From Stictocephala bisonia (taxonomy: Eukaryota; Arthropoda; Insecta; Hemiptera; Membracidae), in NCBI GenBank assembly GCA_035578905.1, contig JAQJVL010000308.1, positions 962,501 through 1,026,500 on the forward strand: a stretch of DNA of 64,000 bases. Reading direction: 5' to 3'. The translations under genes and the position numbers were made by a program. Shown here one piece after another: positions 33,498-44,089 of the stretch (positions are counted from its first letter, which is position 1; the number at the start of each line of letters is the position of its first letter). The notes beneath the pieces are model-generated. The model made no database searches. It was not told the DNA's origin and saw only the letters and a list, made by a program, of their open reading frames with translations.

Positions 33498-34913
33498 ATG
33501 GATTCTGCGAAATTGATTATTATTGTTCAAGAATATGAAGAATTGTACAACTTAAAGCATCCCGATTATTCGAACCAGCAACGAAGGGACACCATTTGGG
33601 AGGAAATAGGCACAAGAATGAATCAACCAAGTAAGTACAATAAAAACTAGTATTTAGTACACAAAATTCATCTTTAATTGGTAGTTGTAATGGAAAGAAT
33701 AATTAATTGTTACCTGCACCATAATAAAATAACGTTCATTAAGTTTGTAATAAGCATTTAAGAAAACACTATAAATTACATAATATGTAAATTACAATGA
33801 CATATATGTATGTAATCAATAGTAAATGCTTCATTAGGTGGTTCATTTGGTAACTGCTTCAATGAAGTAGGTGTCTACCACTCCGAACTCTTCTTTCTTG
33901 CCATTCAACTTTGCCTTCAGCTGAGTTGAAGTAATGTTTAAAACCATCCCTTACTTCCAAAGCATCTCCTCTCGACTGTCCACCAATTCTTGCCATATTC
34001 CTTAAACCTTGTACATTTGCAAGAGAAACTTGTATATCCTCGTCAGTCCAATGTTGTACATCGTTTCTTAAAAAGTTATGTAGGCAACATGTAGCCGATA
34101 CAACAGCAATGCAGTGCTCATGGCTAATATCCAATTTGCGTTCAAATATTCTAAATTTTCTAACTAATAATCCAAACGCATTTTCAACAGTGTTTCTGGC
34201 TCGGCTCAATCGATAATTGAAGATTCGTTTTTCTTCATTTTGGCGCAAGTCATCCCGTGAGTACGGTGATCGAAAAGAATTCCCAGTAGCCAGAAATCTG
34301 AAAAAAAAGAAATGGAAAAATAGTAATCGTTTTAATTTTTTTTTTAGGTAAAGCCTGTAGGCTCCAATGGACAAGGATTAGAGACAACCATCGGAAAGCA
34401 ATGAATCTCCGAAAAACTAAAAGTGGACAGTCAGCATCAAAAATTAAGCCCCCGAAATTCTATCAAGAACTTCAGTTTCTTCTTCCAACTTTCAACGAGG
34501 AAGAAAAACGAATGAGCAACGTCTCGCTTCCACCTTCGGATCAGATAGCAGAAGACGATTCTGAAAATGAGAATGTCAATGATATTGAAGAACCAGAAAA
34601 TACTGAAATCAATTCTTCCGTTTCACCAACCACTGCCTCGCTGCATCCACCATTACTCAGTTCGTTTTCACGTCATCCTCGTAACAAACCAAAGAAAAGC
34701 TCTTCTACGCCACAAGTGACCTCTGCATCAGTTCTGGACAAATACCTTAAAAATAAGGAAATCAGAAAGGAAACCCCATCTCAAGATCCGTTAATGGCAT
34801 TTTTCATGAATATGGCTGACACTGTTAAATCTTTTCCGATTCTTGACCAAATTAAAATAAAAGGAGAGTTATTCCAATTAGTCCATTCAGTTGAAGCGCG
34901 CCTGGCACAATAA
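33498..34913 (+). CDS. MADF-BESS DNA-binding protein of the Harbinger element (two exons)
   Basis: Exon 1 is 33498-33630 (donor CCAA|GTAAGT), exon 2 is 34348-34913 (acceptor TTTTTTTTTAG|GTAAAG); joined they give 232 residues without a stop. The N-terminal MADF domain (residues ~5-80) reads LIIIVQEYEELYNLKHPDYS, TIWEEIGTRMNQPSKACRLQ, WTRIRDNHRK. Residues ~100-190 are acidic and Ser-rich. The C-terminal BESS motif is LMAFFMNMADTVKSFPILDQ. In PIF/Harbinger elements the second, Myb-like or MADF protein binds the element ends and helps bring the transposase to the nucleus. Exon 2 lies inside the intron of the transposase gene on the opposite strand. Confidence 0.85.
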
Positions 34914-35953
34914 ATACAAACTCCAAGATCATGCTCTACTAATCCATCTTCCTCAATGATCAACTATGAGGCACATGGATCACGATCGTCAAGCTCACTT
35001 TACTCTGCATCCCCCAGTCCTAATCCTAACTATCACCAACAAGTGTCAAACTTACCTCAACAAGAATCCGAAGAGAATGAAGAGACCTTCATGAATTCCT
35101 TTATGAAATTTCATTAATGATCTTCTGTGAAATGTGTTCTTTATATATAACTTATAAAATTAAAGGTTTTCTTATTTACAAACATATTTAGACTCTTATT
35201 ATTTATTCCCTTGTATATTCTGTTAGAGTGTAGAAAAAAATATTTGATGGGGTTTTTACTTTTTTTAAAATAAATTATAAATTATTAATTGTTATTAAAC
35301 ATGTCCTAAATCAGTATCAAAACTAATTATGTCCTTAACATAATAATGTATCAAAATACAGTAGAGTAAAATATCAGCTTTTAACATACTGTATTACATG
35401 AATGTACTATGGTTGGTTGGTAATATATATTTAGTATATTATAGTTAGAATAAATAGAATTTTATAATCTCATCAAAAAAGAACATACGATATTATGCAT
35501 TATGTCACTTAAATAAGGGACTAGTTAGAAATTTTGCCTTATTTCAATGCAAGTTTATACGTCTTCAGAAGTTTTTAATCGAAATATAGAAAATCAGGCA
35601 TGAAATGGTTAACTGAAAAAATTTTAAAATACGTACCTTAAGCAGATTGCTAATCTCTGTTCAGGCTCAATCGCACGGCGATAAGTGGTGTTCAGTTTAA
35701 CTATATGTTGTCTGAGGACATTCAAAAGCTCAAAAAACATTACTTGCGACATGCGGAAGTAGCTAAAAAATTTAACTTCGTCTTCAATTAAATCAGGAAA
35801 CAGATGATTAAATTCTCCGTATTCTATCCTTTTCTGATTAATTCTATGGATCCACATTTTTTGTTTTCTCTTCCTACGTCGCTGTTCCTCTTCTTCATCT
35901 TCGGCTAACAAACAAGTAACAATTATAACTTCTTCTTCGCTACTGCTATCCAT
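33859..35953 (-). pseudogene. Harbinger transposase, internally deleted (two exons)
   Basis: Exon 1 is 35953-35637 (donor TTAAG|GTACGT), exon 2 is 34297-33859 (acceptor TTTTTTTTCAG|ATTTCT); joined, the frame is open for 251 residues. The N-terminus MDSSSEEEVII is acidic; IEPEQRLAICLRFLATGNSF is the conserved Harbinger stretch. Immediately after it comes PYSRDDLRQNEEKRIFNYRL and SRARNTVENAFGLLVRKFRI, the C-terminal block with the catalytic Glu. The ~130-150 residues normally between these, including both catalytic Asp, are absent. Family members usually have about 350-420 residues. The protein cannot cut DNA but could still bind its partner. Confidence 0.82.
34914..35630. other. Harbinger internal non-coding sequence
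   Basis: Downstream of the MADF stop codon and within the transposase intron. The first ~190 bases are compositionally like coding DNA and may be a former extension of the MADF protein; the rest is AT-rich. Confidence 0.4.
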
Positions 35954-36145
35954 AACTTATATACTGTAATATTTGTTTATTAAATTCCTACATATAACAC
36001 CATTCACACACGACTCGACATACGTCGCAATGAACTGAAAATGCCGATGCTCCGATGACGACTAGTGTGCGCAGCACCTAAAAAAAGTACGATCCGTCCG
36101 ATGCGTGCCGTCCGTCCGATGACGATCTGTGTGCGCCTACCTTAA

Positions 36146-36885
36146 ACGTCAGCGATCGATTTAACGTTACTTCCAGGTACTGCGGATGATCATTGTGGTG
36201 GAGTTTCACACCATTTAAAAAGATGTTTAATTTTCGATTAGCCAGTCGATTACTAGGTGGAAGCAGGCTGCTTTGGTTTTTGATGGGAGGGGGGATTTGC
36301 TTGCAGGTTCTAAAATATTCTTCGAATGTTGCAAGATCGTTTGTGAGTGTTTCTTAAGTAGCTGTGAAGTCCTTGTGTTTGATAAGCTAAAGCAATATAA
36401 TCTGCATATATAAATTTTCTTGACTGGTGATTGGAATGTCAACAATATACACGTTAAATAAAATTGGAGCAAGTACGGACCCCTGTGGCATCCTTCAGCT
36501 CTCTAAAAGAGCTTTCTTCATAACCTATCTACACTTTTAATAGTCTGGGACTAAGCATTGACTCTAGAAGTCGCAAAAGAAAGGGACAGAGAAGGAGGCT
36601 GTAGAACTTGAATAACAAACCTTTGCTCCATACTGTGTCATAAGCCACTGTGAGATCAACAAAAGCTGTAGATGTTTTTAGCTTGTTTTCAATCTCATTC
36701 TCAATAAATGATGTCAGGGCCAGGATCTGTTCGTAATAACTTTGGCCAGGGCAAAAACCAGCTTGCTTAACTGGAACATTAGGATCAAGAATGGGTGATA
36801 TTCTGTTGTATAACAGTCTTTCCAGCAACTTATAACAAACACTAAGAAGAGATAGTGGGTACGGGAAACCCATACCCTCCTAACA
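36146..36885 (-). pseudogene. Jockey-like LINE (family 1), reverse transcriptase N-terminal part
   Basis: Minus-strand translation gives PLSLLSVCYKLLERLLYNRI, VKQAGFCPGQSYYEQILALT, STAFVDLTVAYDTVW (palm motif A with Asp) and, after a frameshift, MPQGSVLAPILFNVYI (motif B). The YADD box region is degenerate. It ends at the Harbinger insertion and resumes at 33189. The 5' side is cut near 36885 by a tandem repeat. Confidence 0.82.
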
Positions 36886-37190
36886 AGCCACAAATGTATG
36901 ACTCACACATCTATGACATTGCAGGCTCTCTTACCCCTACCTTCTAACAAGCCACAAATGTATGATCCACACATTTATGACATTCATGGCTCTTTTACCC
37001 ATACCCTCCTAACAAGCCACAAATAAACAACCTACCCATGTATGACATTGAGCCTTCAATATCATAGATATGTGGGTCATACATTTGTGGCTTGTTTGGA
37101 AGGTATGGGTAAAAGAGCCATCAAAGTCATACATGGGTGGGTCGTACATTTGTGGCTTGTTAGGAGGATACGGGTAAAAGAACCTTCAAT
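36886..37190. repeat. Compound inverted and tandem repeat (~70-80 bp unit)
   Basis: The unit CTAACAAGCCACAAATGTAT, with GACATTCATGGCTCTTTTAC, occurs three times in one orientation (36888-37035). The complement (CATACATTTGTGGCTTGTTA type) follows at 37077 and 37146, and a partial one near 37375. The two halves could pair into a long hairpin. Confidence 0.8.
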
Positions 37191-37194
37191 ACCA

Positions 37195-37365
37195 CAGTGC
37201 GTGTATGGGTGGGCGAGTAGGTCAATACTACAGTGCGTGTATGGGTGGGCGAGTAGGTCAATACTACAGTGTGTGTATGGGCGGGCGGGTGGGTCAATAC
37301 TACAGTGCATGTATGGGTGGGCGGGTGGGTCAATACTACAGTGCGTGTATGGGTGGGCGGGATAT
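37195..37365 (+). repeat. G-rich minisatellite, five units
   Basis: Units of ~36 bp, CGTGTATGGGTGGGCGGGTG followed by GGTCAATACTACAGTG; units 1-2 have GGGCGAGTAGG in place of GGGCGGGTGGG. Reading frames across it on both strands are by-products of the period. Confidence 0.9.
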
Positions 37366-37439
37366 GGGTGGGTCGTACATTTGTGGCTTGTAAAAGAACC
37401 TTCAATGTCATACATGGGTGTCGAACCTTCAATGTCGAG

Positions 37440-38076
37440 TTTAGGTATTATCTGGCTAAAAGCTTACATTTCTTTTTTTTTCAATCAAACAAAATGGTTC
37501 AGTTGAATTTTAGCCAGTATGCAATTCCAAAGAATTGTAATGGGAATGAAAGTTTATTATAAAGCAGTTTTCAGTGTGTTGTATTTAATCTGTAAAATAA
37601 TTAAAAAGAATTACAAAATCATATAAGAATTGAACAAAATTATTGAGTGAGGAATTCAAAATTTCTTTTTGTGGGGGGGGAGCTTTCAATGCATGATTAT
37701 CTTTCAAATATAAATATTTAATAGGTTTTTTAAATAATATCTCTTGAAAATATGTTTTAGAGATAAAATGATACCAAACCCATATGTTTTTATCGTCCAT
37801 GTCTGTTATACACGTTCTTAGAGTTTGAATTTTTCCAAATAATGAAAAATGTTTGTATTAAACAATTTTTTCGAAAATATCTTTTAAAATAACCTAGAAA
37901 TGATATAAAAGTATTAAAACAGTAAACTCTTCATGGTTGGGACCATGATCAATTGTTTGTGATCACCCGATTCTGTAAAATTGAATGTCAAAGTTGTATC
38001 CTTCTGAACACCAATGGAAACTGATAAATTCAACTTCAAATTTCCTCTGGAAATTTTACATACATACATATATACA
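37440..38076. other. AT-rich sequence, no gene recognised
   Basis: Contains a run of eight G near 37673 and otherwise only AT-rich sequence. Confidence 0.35.
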
Positions 38077-38080
38077 TATG

Positions 38081-38120
<40 letters not shown>
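38077..38120. repeat. (TA)n microsatellite with ACATACATA flank
   Basis: CATACATATATACATATGTA followed by about 18 TA units. Confidence 0.95.
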
Positions 38121-38123
<3 letters not shown>

Positions 38124-39282
38124 GGAGATATTTTTTAAGTGTGTCACCATTGGGATCTTATGAACTTGGAGAAATACAATAAACTGTAAGTGGGGAACCT
38201 ATTTTTCCTCATTAATAAAAAATGCACCATTTTCCACAATGGCAGGCAACTTAATTGTTCTCATGGAACACTATGTATTTATTGATCTTTCCTGATAGAT
38301 ATTGTAATTTTATCACATTTTTATTCTTTACATTTTCCCCATGATATTAGTTGTTTCTTATCTTCAGACGCTCAAATAGTTTAAACAAACAACTTTTGGC
38401 ATTTCATAATTAATATGACGATGATGACCATGTTTTATTCAGTAATAGACCTACAGTATTAGGCTGCAGACTTAAATTCATACATTTTAGTTATTATAAA
38501 GATTGTATTTCTTAGACAAAATAAATAAAATTAGCCCAAGAATATTTTGTAATATCTCATTTTGTACCGTATTAAATTAAATTAAATAAGGATAGTTTAT
38601 AGTAGAATAAATTAAATAAAATAGTATACTAAATAAAAATCAATTAGGCCTATATCTATTTTGTCTATAACATAACCTATCTAATATCTAAAAAATATAT
38701 TTATAAGCCTGCAGCCTATTACTGTATAAAACACGGGTGTTACATCATTGTTGCAGTCCTAACAGATGTTGTTTTACAGTATTGTATTTGAGTGTTTGTA
38801 GATTAGAAACACCTAATAAGTTATCGCAGTAAATATGCAAGGCATAAAAAAAGTCTCAAAATTACATTTTCTATCAGAAAAGATCATTAAATGCAAAGAG
38901 TTAAAAAAAATAAACTGTGCGCCATTTTAGGAAATAGTAGCTTTTTGAAAATCTCTAAATACTTATTTTTATTAATGAGGAGAAAGTAGGTAAGTTCCCA
39001 TTTAAATGTTGTTCTATATCTGAAGGTTTATAAGACCCCAGTGGTAGCACACTTTAAAAAAATCACTTTTATATATACAATACCTATCTGATCACTGCTG
39101 CTAATCAAATGCTGTGTTATATCAGAGAGTTTATTTTTAAAAAAGGTTAAAGAATAAAATGGGTGGTATTAAATGAAAATTTCATTTTAATTGCAAAAAT
39201 GGTGAACTGCATCTAACACTTGTTTAAAATGAAAATATAAATCTTGTTTGGTTGTAAATAGCGTAAATGTTTAGTTAAATTA
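38121..39282. other. AT-rich sequence, no gene recognised
   Basis: No coding or repeat structure seen beyond simple AT-richness. Confidence 0.35.
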
Positions 39283-39668
39283 CATTCTTCCCCTTTTCAA
39301 TCACCTCAATCCCTCTGACATCCACTTTAATGTTGACTTCTTCCAGCTCATCTGGTTTCATTCTTCCCCTTTTCAATCACCTCAATCCCTCTGACATCCA
39401 CTTTTATGTTGACTTCTTCCAGCTCATCTGGTTTCATTCTTCCCCTTTTCAATCACCTCAATCCCTCTGACATCCACTTTAATGTTGACTTCTTCCAGCT
39501 CATCTGGTTTCATTCTTCCCCTTTTCAATCACCTCAATCCCTCTGACATCCACTTTAATGTTGACTTCTTCCAGCTCATCTGGTTTCATTCTTCCCCTTT
39601 TCAATCACCTCAATCCCTCCGACATCCTCATTAATGGTGACTTCTTCCAGCTCATCTGGTTTCATCAT
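39283..39668 (-). repeat. 76-bp tandem repeat, five copies, from the end of the CXC pseudogene
   Basis: Units start at 39283, 39359, 39435, 39511 and 39587 with CATTCTTCCCCTTTTCAATC. The first four are nearly identical; the fifth, next to the CXC block, has several changes and is the likely ancestor. On the minus strand one unit encodes MKPDELEEVNIKVDVRGIEV; 76 is not a multiple of three, so copies shift frame. Confidence 0.95.
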
Positions 39669-40798
39669 ATTTGTAGAATAGTGACCCCTGCAACTTGCAC
39701 AAATAGCTGAACATTTGATTTCACCCTTTCTGCACCCACAAGCTCCTGCACAACTTTTACTACATTTACAGGAGATCGCGGATCACCACTGATGGCATGG
39801 AGGAACAACAGTGCCTTTTTGATTTCATCAGTTAGTTTGCAGCTCTACCCGGCTTGATGAAACATTTGTTGGCTGATGGTGGGGTGAGTGTGATAAAGAT
39901 GATCAGCTTGTGTTCTCACCAACCAAGGTGACCTTTTCTTTAGGCATTGATACTTCACATGCTATGGCAACATCTTCTCTTGCTTATTTGACAGAGCATA
40001 TGTTCATTCCAATATATTTTTAAGCAAAATTATGAAGCGCTCCTTGTTCTTATCAATGTAAAGGTATTGCTTCTGGGTCATCATCTCCATCATTGTTCTT
40101 GGTAAACAATGATGGATTAGTTGTCTTGTCTCTTCAGGATCAATTGTCCTCATTGCAGGGTAGAGCTGCTCTCTGTGTATACTTTTGTTTGGCAGTTTTG
40201 CATCAAGTGTTGGACCAGGAAATTCTGCCAGGATTTGTTTAATAGAAAACTGGCATTAATTTTCCATGTCCTCTCTCAATGTAATTGCAAATATGCTCAA
40301 AAGCAGCATTGATATTTTCATCTAAGTGTTTACCCCTGCTAGTTGATCCATCACAGGTAACCAAATCACTCACTAAAAATATTAAATAAGAATATAACAC
40401 CATATGGGTCATAACTTTTTCTCCTTACTAGTCTTCTCAAAAGTTGCTGTTGCCAAAATGTTATCTGTGAAATTTGTTGTAGATACCACATTGACTCTAA
40501 CACACTTACCAATGTTGATTTTTTCTGTTTGAAAATGAAATCATTACCTATATATTCTTTACAAAGAAAACATGTGCTTTCAAATCAAATGTTGGCTTAC
40601 CTGTTCGAACTTCACGCAATCCACATCAAATAGCATTAACTCTCTGTGCTGCATGTAATTTGACAGTAACACAGCTCTTGGAAAGTTTGTTTTTCATCAG
40701 GTCTCTTCTTACTATATTCAACCAAACTCTAAATCCTCTTGATCCTCATTATATCCTCCTTTAATGTGTCCTGACACACAATACATGTGTCCGTCATT
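39283..40798 (-). pseudogene. Cysteine-rich (CXC-type) protein pseudogene of unknown function
   Basis: On the minus strand the ATG at 40798 starts TDTCIVCQDTLKEDIMRIKR, a C-x2-C start, and the first block ends at a good donor near 40607 (CGAACAG|GTAAGC). Further along, frames give VTLVGEN-like sequence and CKCSKSCAGACGCRKGEIKC, SAICASCRGHYS (about 39685-39780), a CXC-type cysteine cluster near the C-terminus. Multiple stops and frameshifts show decay. I recognise a family of uncharacterised insect and cnidarian proteins with a CxxC start and a CXC end that is often multicopy; its role is unknown. The final coding segment forms the tandem repeat at 39283-39668. Confidence 0.5.
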
Positions 40799-40799
40799 T

Positions 40800-41147
40800 T
40801 CAATTACTTAGTAACTCAAGAAATTATATAATTTTCACATTTTACTGATTTTAAACAAAAAGACTTTTAAAAATCAAAATATCCTAGAACTACGAGTTTC
40901 TGGTATGCACTGAAATAAGATTTAGTTATCTCTTTGTAAGCCTTTTTAACTTACAAATGTAATACAAGTACTACAAGTAACATTTAACATACAGTATATT
41001 AAGAAATAAAATACAGACATCTTACCTTCAAAAAGCTAATTAGTAATAGTAGGATAATATTACTAATAATGCTTAAAACATAACAGTAATGCTCATTTGT
41101 ATTAAACTAGTACCTATAAAACTCATATATATTGGTTTTATAGGTAC
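40800..41147. other. AT-rich sequence upstream of the CXC pseudogene
   Basis: No feature recognised. Confidence 0.35.
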
Positions 41148-41716
41148 TATTAATAACTCTCAGTGCTATTAGTACTAGGGACCAACGGTATTGCACCACA
41201 GTTATTGTTGGTCCTCAATGATATTAGTACTAGGGACCAACGGTACTGCACCGCAGTTATTGTTGGTCCTCAGTGCTATTAGTACTAGGGACCAACGGTA
41301 CTGCACCGCAGTTATTGTTGGTCCTCAGTGCTATTAGTACTAGGGACTAACGGTACTGCACCACAGTTATTGTTGGTCCTCAGTGCTATTAGTACTAGGG
41401 ACCAACGGTACTGCACCGCAGTTATTGTTGGTCCTCAGTGCTATTAGTACTAGGGACCAACGGTACTGCACCGCAGTTATTGTTGGTCCTCAGTGCTATT
41501 AGTACTAGGGACTAACGGTACTGCACCGCAGTTATTGTTGGTCCTCAGTGCTATTAGTACTAGGGACCAACGGTACTGCACCGCAGTTATTGTTGGTCCT
41601 CAGTGCTATTAGTACTTGGGACCAACGGTACTGCACCGCAGTTATTGTTGGTCCTCAGTGCTATTAGTACTAGGGACTAACGGTACTGCACCGCAGTTAT
41701 TGTTGGTCCTCAGTGC
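41148..41716. repeat. 55-bp tandem repeat, about ten copies
   Basis: The unit contains AGTACTAGGGACCAACGGTA, CTGCACCGCAGTTATTG and TTGGTCCTCAGTGCTATT. GGACCAAC and GTTGGTCC within each unit are complementary, so each can form a hairpin, and AGTACT is itself a palindrome. Units differ by single bases (for example GGACTAAC in some). Confidence 0.95.
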
Positions 41717-42409
41717 ATTTTTCCATCAGTGTTCAGGAGAGGCCCAACTTCAAAATTCGACTATACAGAAACAGGCCATTCCAAAAATCGGTCTTGCTCT
41801 CATTCAATAGAAATTGTTTTAGTTTACAAGTTTTATATCAGCTCATTTTATCTTTAATAGGTTATTTTGGAGGATATTTTCAAAATGAATGTTAGTAGAA
41901 AAATTTTCATATTCTGAAAAATTATTCAAAATTTGGGGACCTGTATAGCAGGCAATTTTGATAAAAAATATGTGTTTATTCTCATTTAATGCAGAATTTA
42001 ATGCTCTACAGCTTTTATTTTAATCATTTTTATTCTTAAAGGAGATATATATATATATATATATATTTTTTTTATTGAAAAAGAAAACACAAACTTTCGT
42101 AGGTACATTTTTGGCCACCACTCTCGAACCACAACTCCGCCGATAGGAAAAACTAAGGATATTCTTATTGAGTCATACCTGAAGGTATTCCAAAAAGAAA
42201 TTCTTTGGTTGGAATTTTTTCCGAATTTATTGATTTTAGAGTATAGCACTACTGCCATGTTTACACAAAAAGAGAGTTATAATTACCTCAAGATGTGATA
42301 ATTATAATATCTAGTTCAATGCTCTTTAAAAGATTTCATCTCACATCACAACTATCATTTATTTTAAAATACAGTATATTGATTGTTTTTATCTTTATCT
42401 GTTATATGT
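41717..42409. other. AT-rich sequence with a short (TA)n
   Basis: A (TA)n run lies at 42044-42065. No gene recognised. Confidence 0.35.
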
Positions 42410-43000
42410 ATCAATGAAGTAATGACTGTTGAGGTAATGACTGTTGAAGTAATAACTGTTAAAGTAATGATTGTTGAAGAAATGATTGTTAAAGTAATGA
42501 CTGTTGAAGTAATGATGTTACAGTAATGACTCTTAAAGTACCGATTGCTAAAGTAACGATTGTTGAAGTAATGATTGTTAAAGTAATGACTGTTGAAGTA
42601 ATGATTGTTAAAGTAATGATTGTTAAAGTAATGAATGTTGAAGCAATGATTGTTGAAGTAATGATTGTTAAAGTAACTATTGTTGAAGTAATGAATGTTG
42701 AAGTAATGACTGTTGAAGTAAAGATTGTTAAATTAATGATTGTTGACATAATGATTGTTGAAGTAATGATTGTTAAAGTAGTTCAAGTAATGATTATTAA
42801 AGTAATGATTATTGAAGTAATAATTGTGGAAGTAATGATTATTAAACTAATGACTGTTGAAGTAATAATTGTTGAAGTAATGACTGTTAAAGTAATGATT
42901 GTTGAAGTAATAATTGTTAAAGTAATGACTGTTGAATTATTGATTGTTGAAGTAATGATTATTAAAGTAATGCCTGTTGTAGTACTGATTGTCTGAATGT
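42410..43000. repeat. 15-bp minisatellite, about 39 units
   Basis: The unit is AATGATTGTTGAAGT with variants (ACTGTTGAAGTAATG, TGTTAAAGTAATGAT). Because 15 is a multiple of three, frames stay open on both strands (Met-Ile-Val-Glu-Val repeats for 156 codons on the + strand). I regard these as non-coding. Confidence 0.95.
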
Positions 43001-43129
43001 ACTGAATACTGTACTGTACTGAATAACTGTACAAAGTAATGACTCTTGGCCGTACACTGTGGTGCAATTGCTAGCTAGGTAGTTTTTTCTTTACTATTTT
43101 GGTTACTAGTTTGGTCTTTGATGACAGAC

Positions 43130-43800
43130 AGAAACAAGAAGTGAGTTTTGGAAGGGAAAATTATTTAGAACAACAATCTGCATTTCAAATGTTTTTCAAT
43201 AAAGAAAGAAAGGATTTTAAAATCCTTTAACATTGATCATTCTTTTGACATTGATTTAAACATTTTTCATTTTTAACACTTTTAATAGATTGTGGAATAT
43301 ATTTCAAAAATGTTATGTCATTGTTAGATGCTTTTCTATCAAATAATTCTAATTTATGATAAGTTGGTACTACAGTATTTCATTTTTACTTTGAGTATTA
43401 TATATCTGGATATCTTTGTGTGTTTTAAAATTATCAATGTTATTTTTGACTAGCATTATGCAATCCAAAATATACAAACTAAGCAATGTCAGAATTTTAA
43501 AATCAATAAAATATTGTCTTACAGATTTGTTATTTTTAAAATTTAGCATTGCTCTTAGAGGTCTTTTTTGATCGAATAAATTTTTTGAAAAAGTTTAATT
43601 ACATGTCCCACCATAAATATAAATTCTTTAAGAAACGTGGGATTGGACATGAGCGTAAAATAGACTTTTTTATACTTTTAAGTTACTAAAATTAAAAAGT
43701 CTCTCAAGAGCATAAATACCAGAATTAATTTTACATAAAATATTATGTACTGTAGATGCAAATCCCAACTTAGATGTATAAGTATAAGTAGACCTCAAGG
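43130..43800 (-). pseudogene. LINE (family 3), C-terminal part
   Basis: Minus-strand fragments STYTYTSKLGFASTVHNI, INSGIYALERLFNFSNLKV, YAHVQSHVS and RIYIYGGT correspond to the thumb region of LINE reverse transcriptases ('L-x-x-AxYxLRxL ... YYAxVxSHLxYGIxxWG'). It appears to continue the reverse transcriptase at 46110-46905 after an interruption of ~2.3 kb. Many stops are present. Confidence 0.55.
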
Positions 43801-44089
43801 GCGTATATAAAGGGAAGGGGGCTCAGGGGGCTGGAGCTCTCCCGAAATTGTACACTAAAAAAGGAAGACGGGAAAAAATGGTTAGACACACGTTCATTCT
43901 CATTATTTTCCGCAAGGTGGGCTGCTATAATGTCATGTAAATTCTTAGTTTAAAGGTTATTTTACAGTACTCATTGATATTAATTGAATACCAAATAAAT
44001 AATACTCAAGAAGAAATGGAACTTTTTATTTCATTCAGTACCAGGAATAATTTTACATAAGCACTTGGATAGACAATACGAGTGAGGCT

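Larger units (their letters stand above)
33190..36142. mobile_element. PIF/Harbinger DNA transposon with two genes
   Basis: The ends are AGGTAGGTGCACACAGATCG and its complement (CGATCTGTGTGCGCCTACCT at 36123-36142). The terminal inverted repeats match over about 52 bp with one difference seen. TAA flanks both ends (33187-33189 and 36143-36145), as expected of Harbinger elements. Inside are the two usual genes: a MADF-BESS DNA-binding protein on the + strand and a transposase on the minus strand. The transposase has an in-frame internal deletion, so the copy is probably non-autonomous. It interrupts a LINE. Confidence 0.92.

Noticed and set aside
37042..37562. Overlapping frames with repeated GGRVGQYYS or PTHTRTVVL
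   Set aside because: Minisatellite translations on both strands; no evidence of coding.
37985..38182. Frames with Tyr-Ile repeats
   Set aside because: Translation of the (TA)n microsatellite.
39283..39668. Possible CRISPR-like array (regular 76-bp period)
   Set aside because: No unique spacers; units are entirely repeated. A eukaryotic tandem repeat.
42489..43067. Long Thr/Ile- and Val/Met-rich frames on both strands
   Set aside because: Product of a 15-bp tandem period; no start context or domain.
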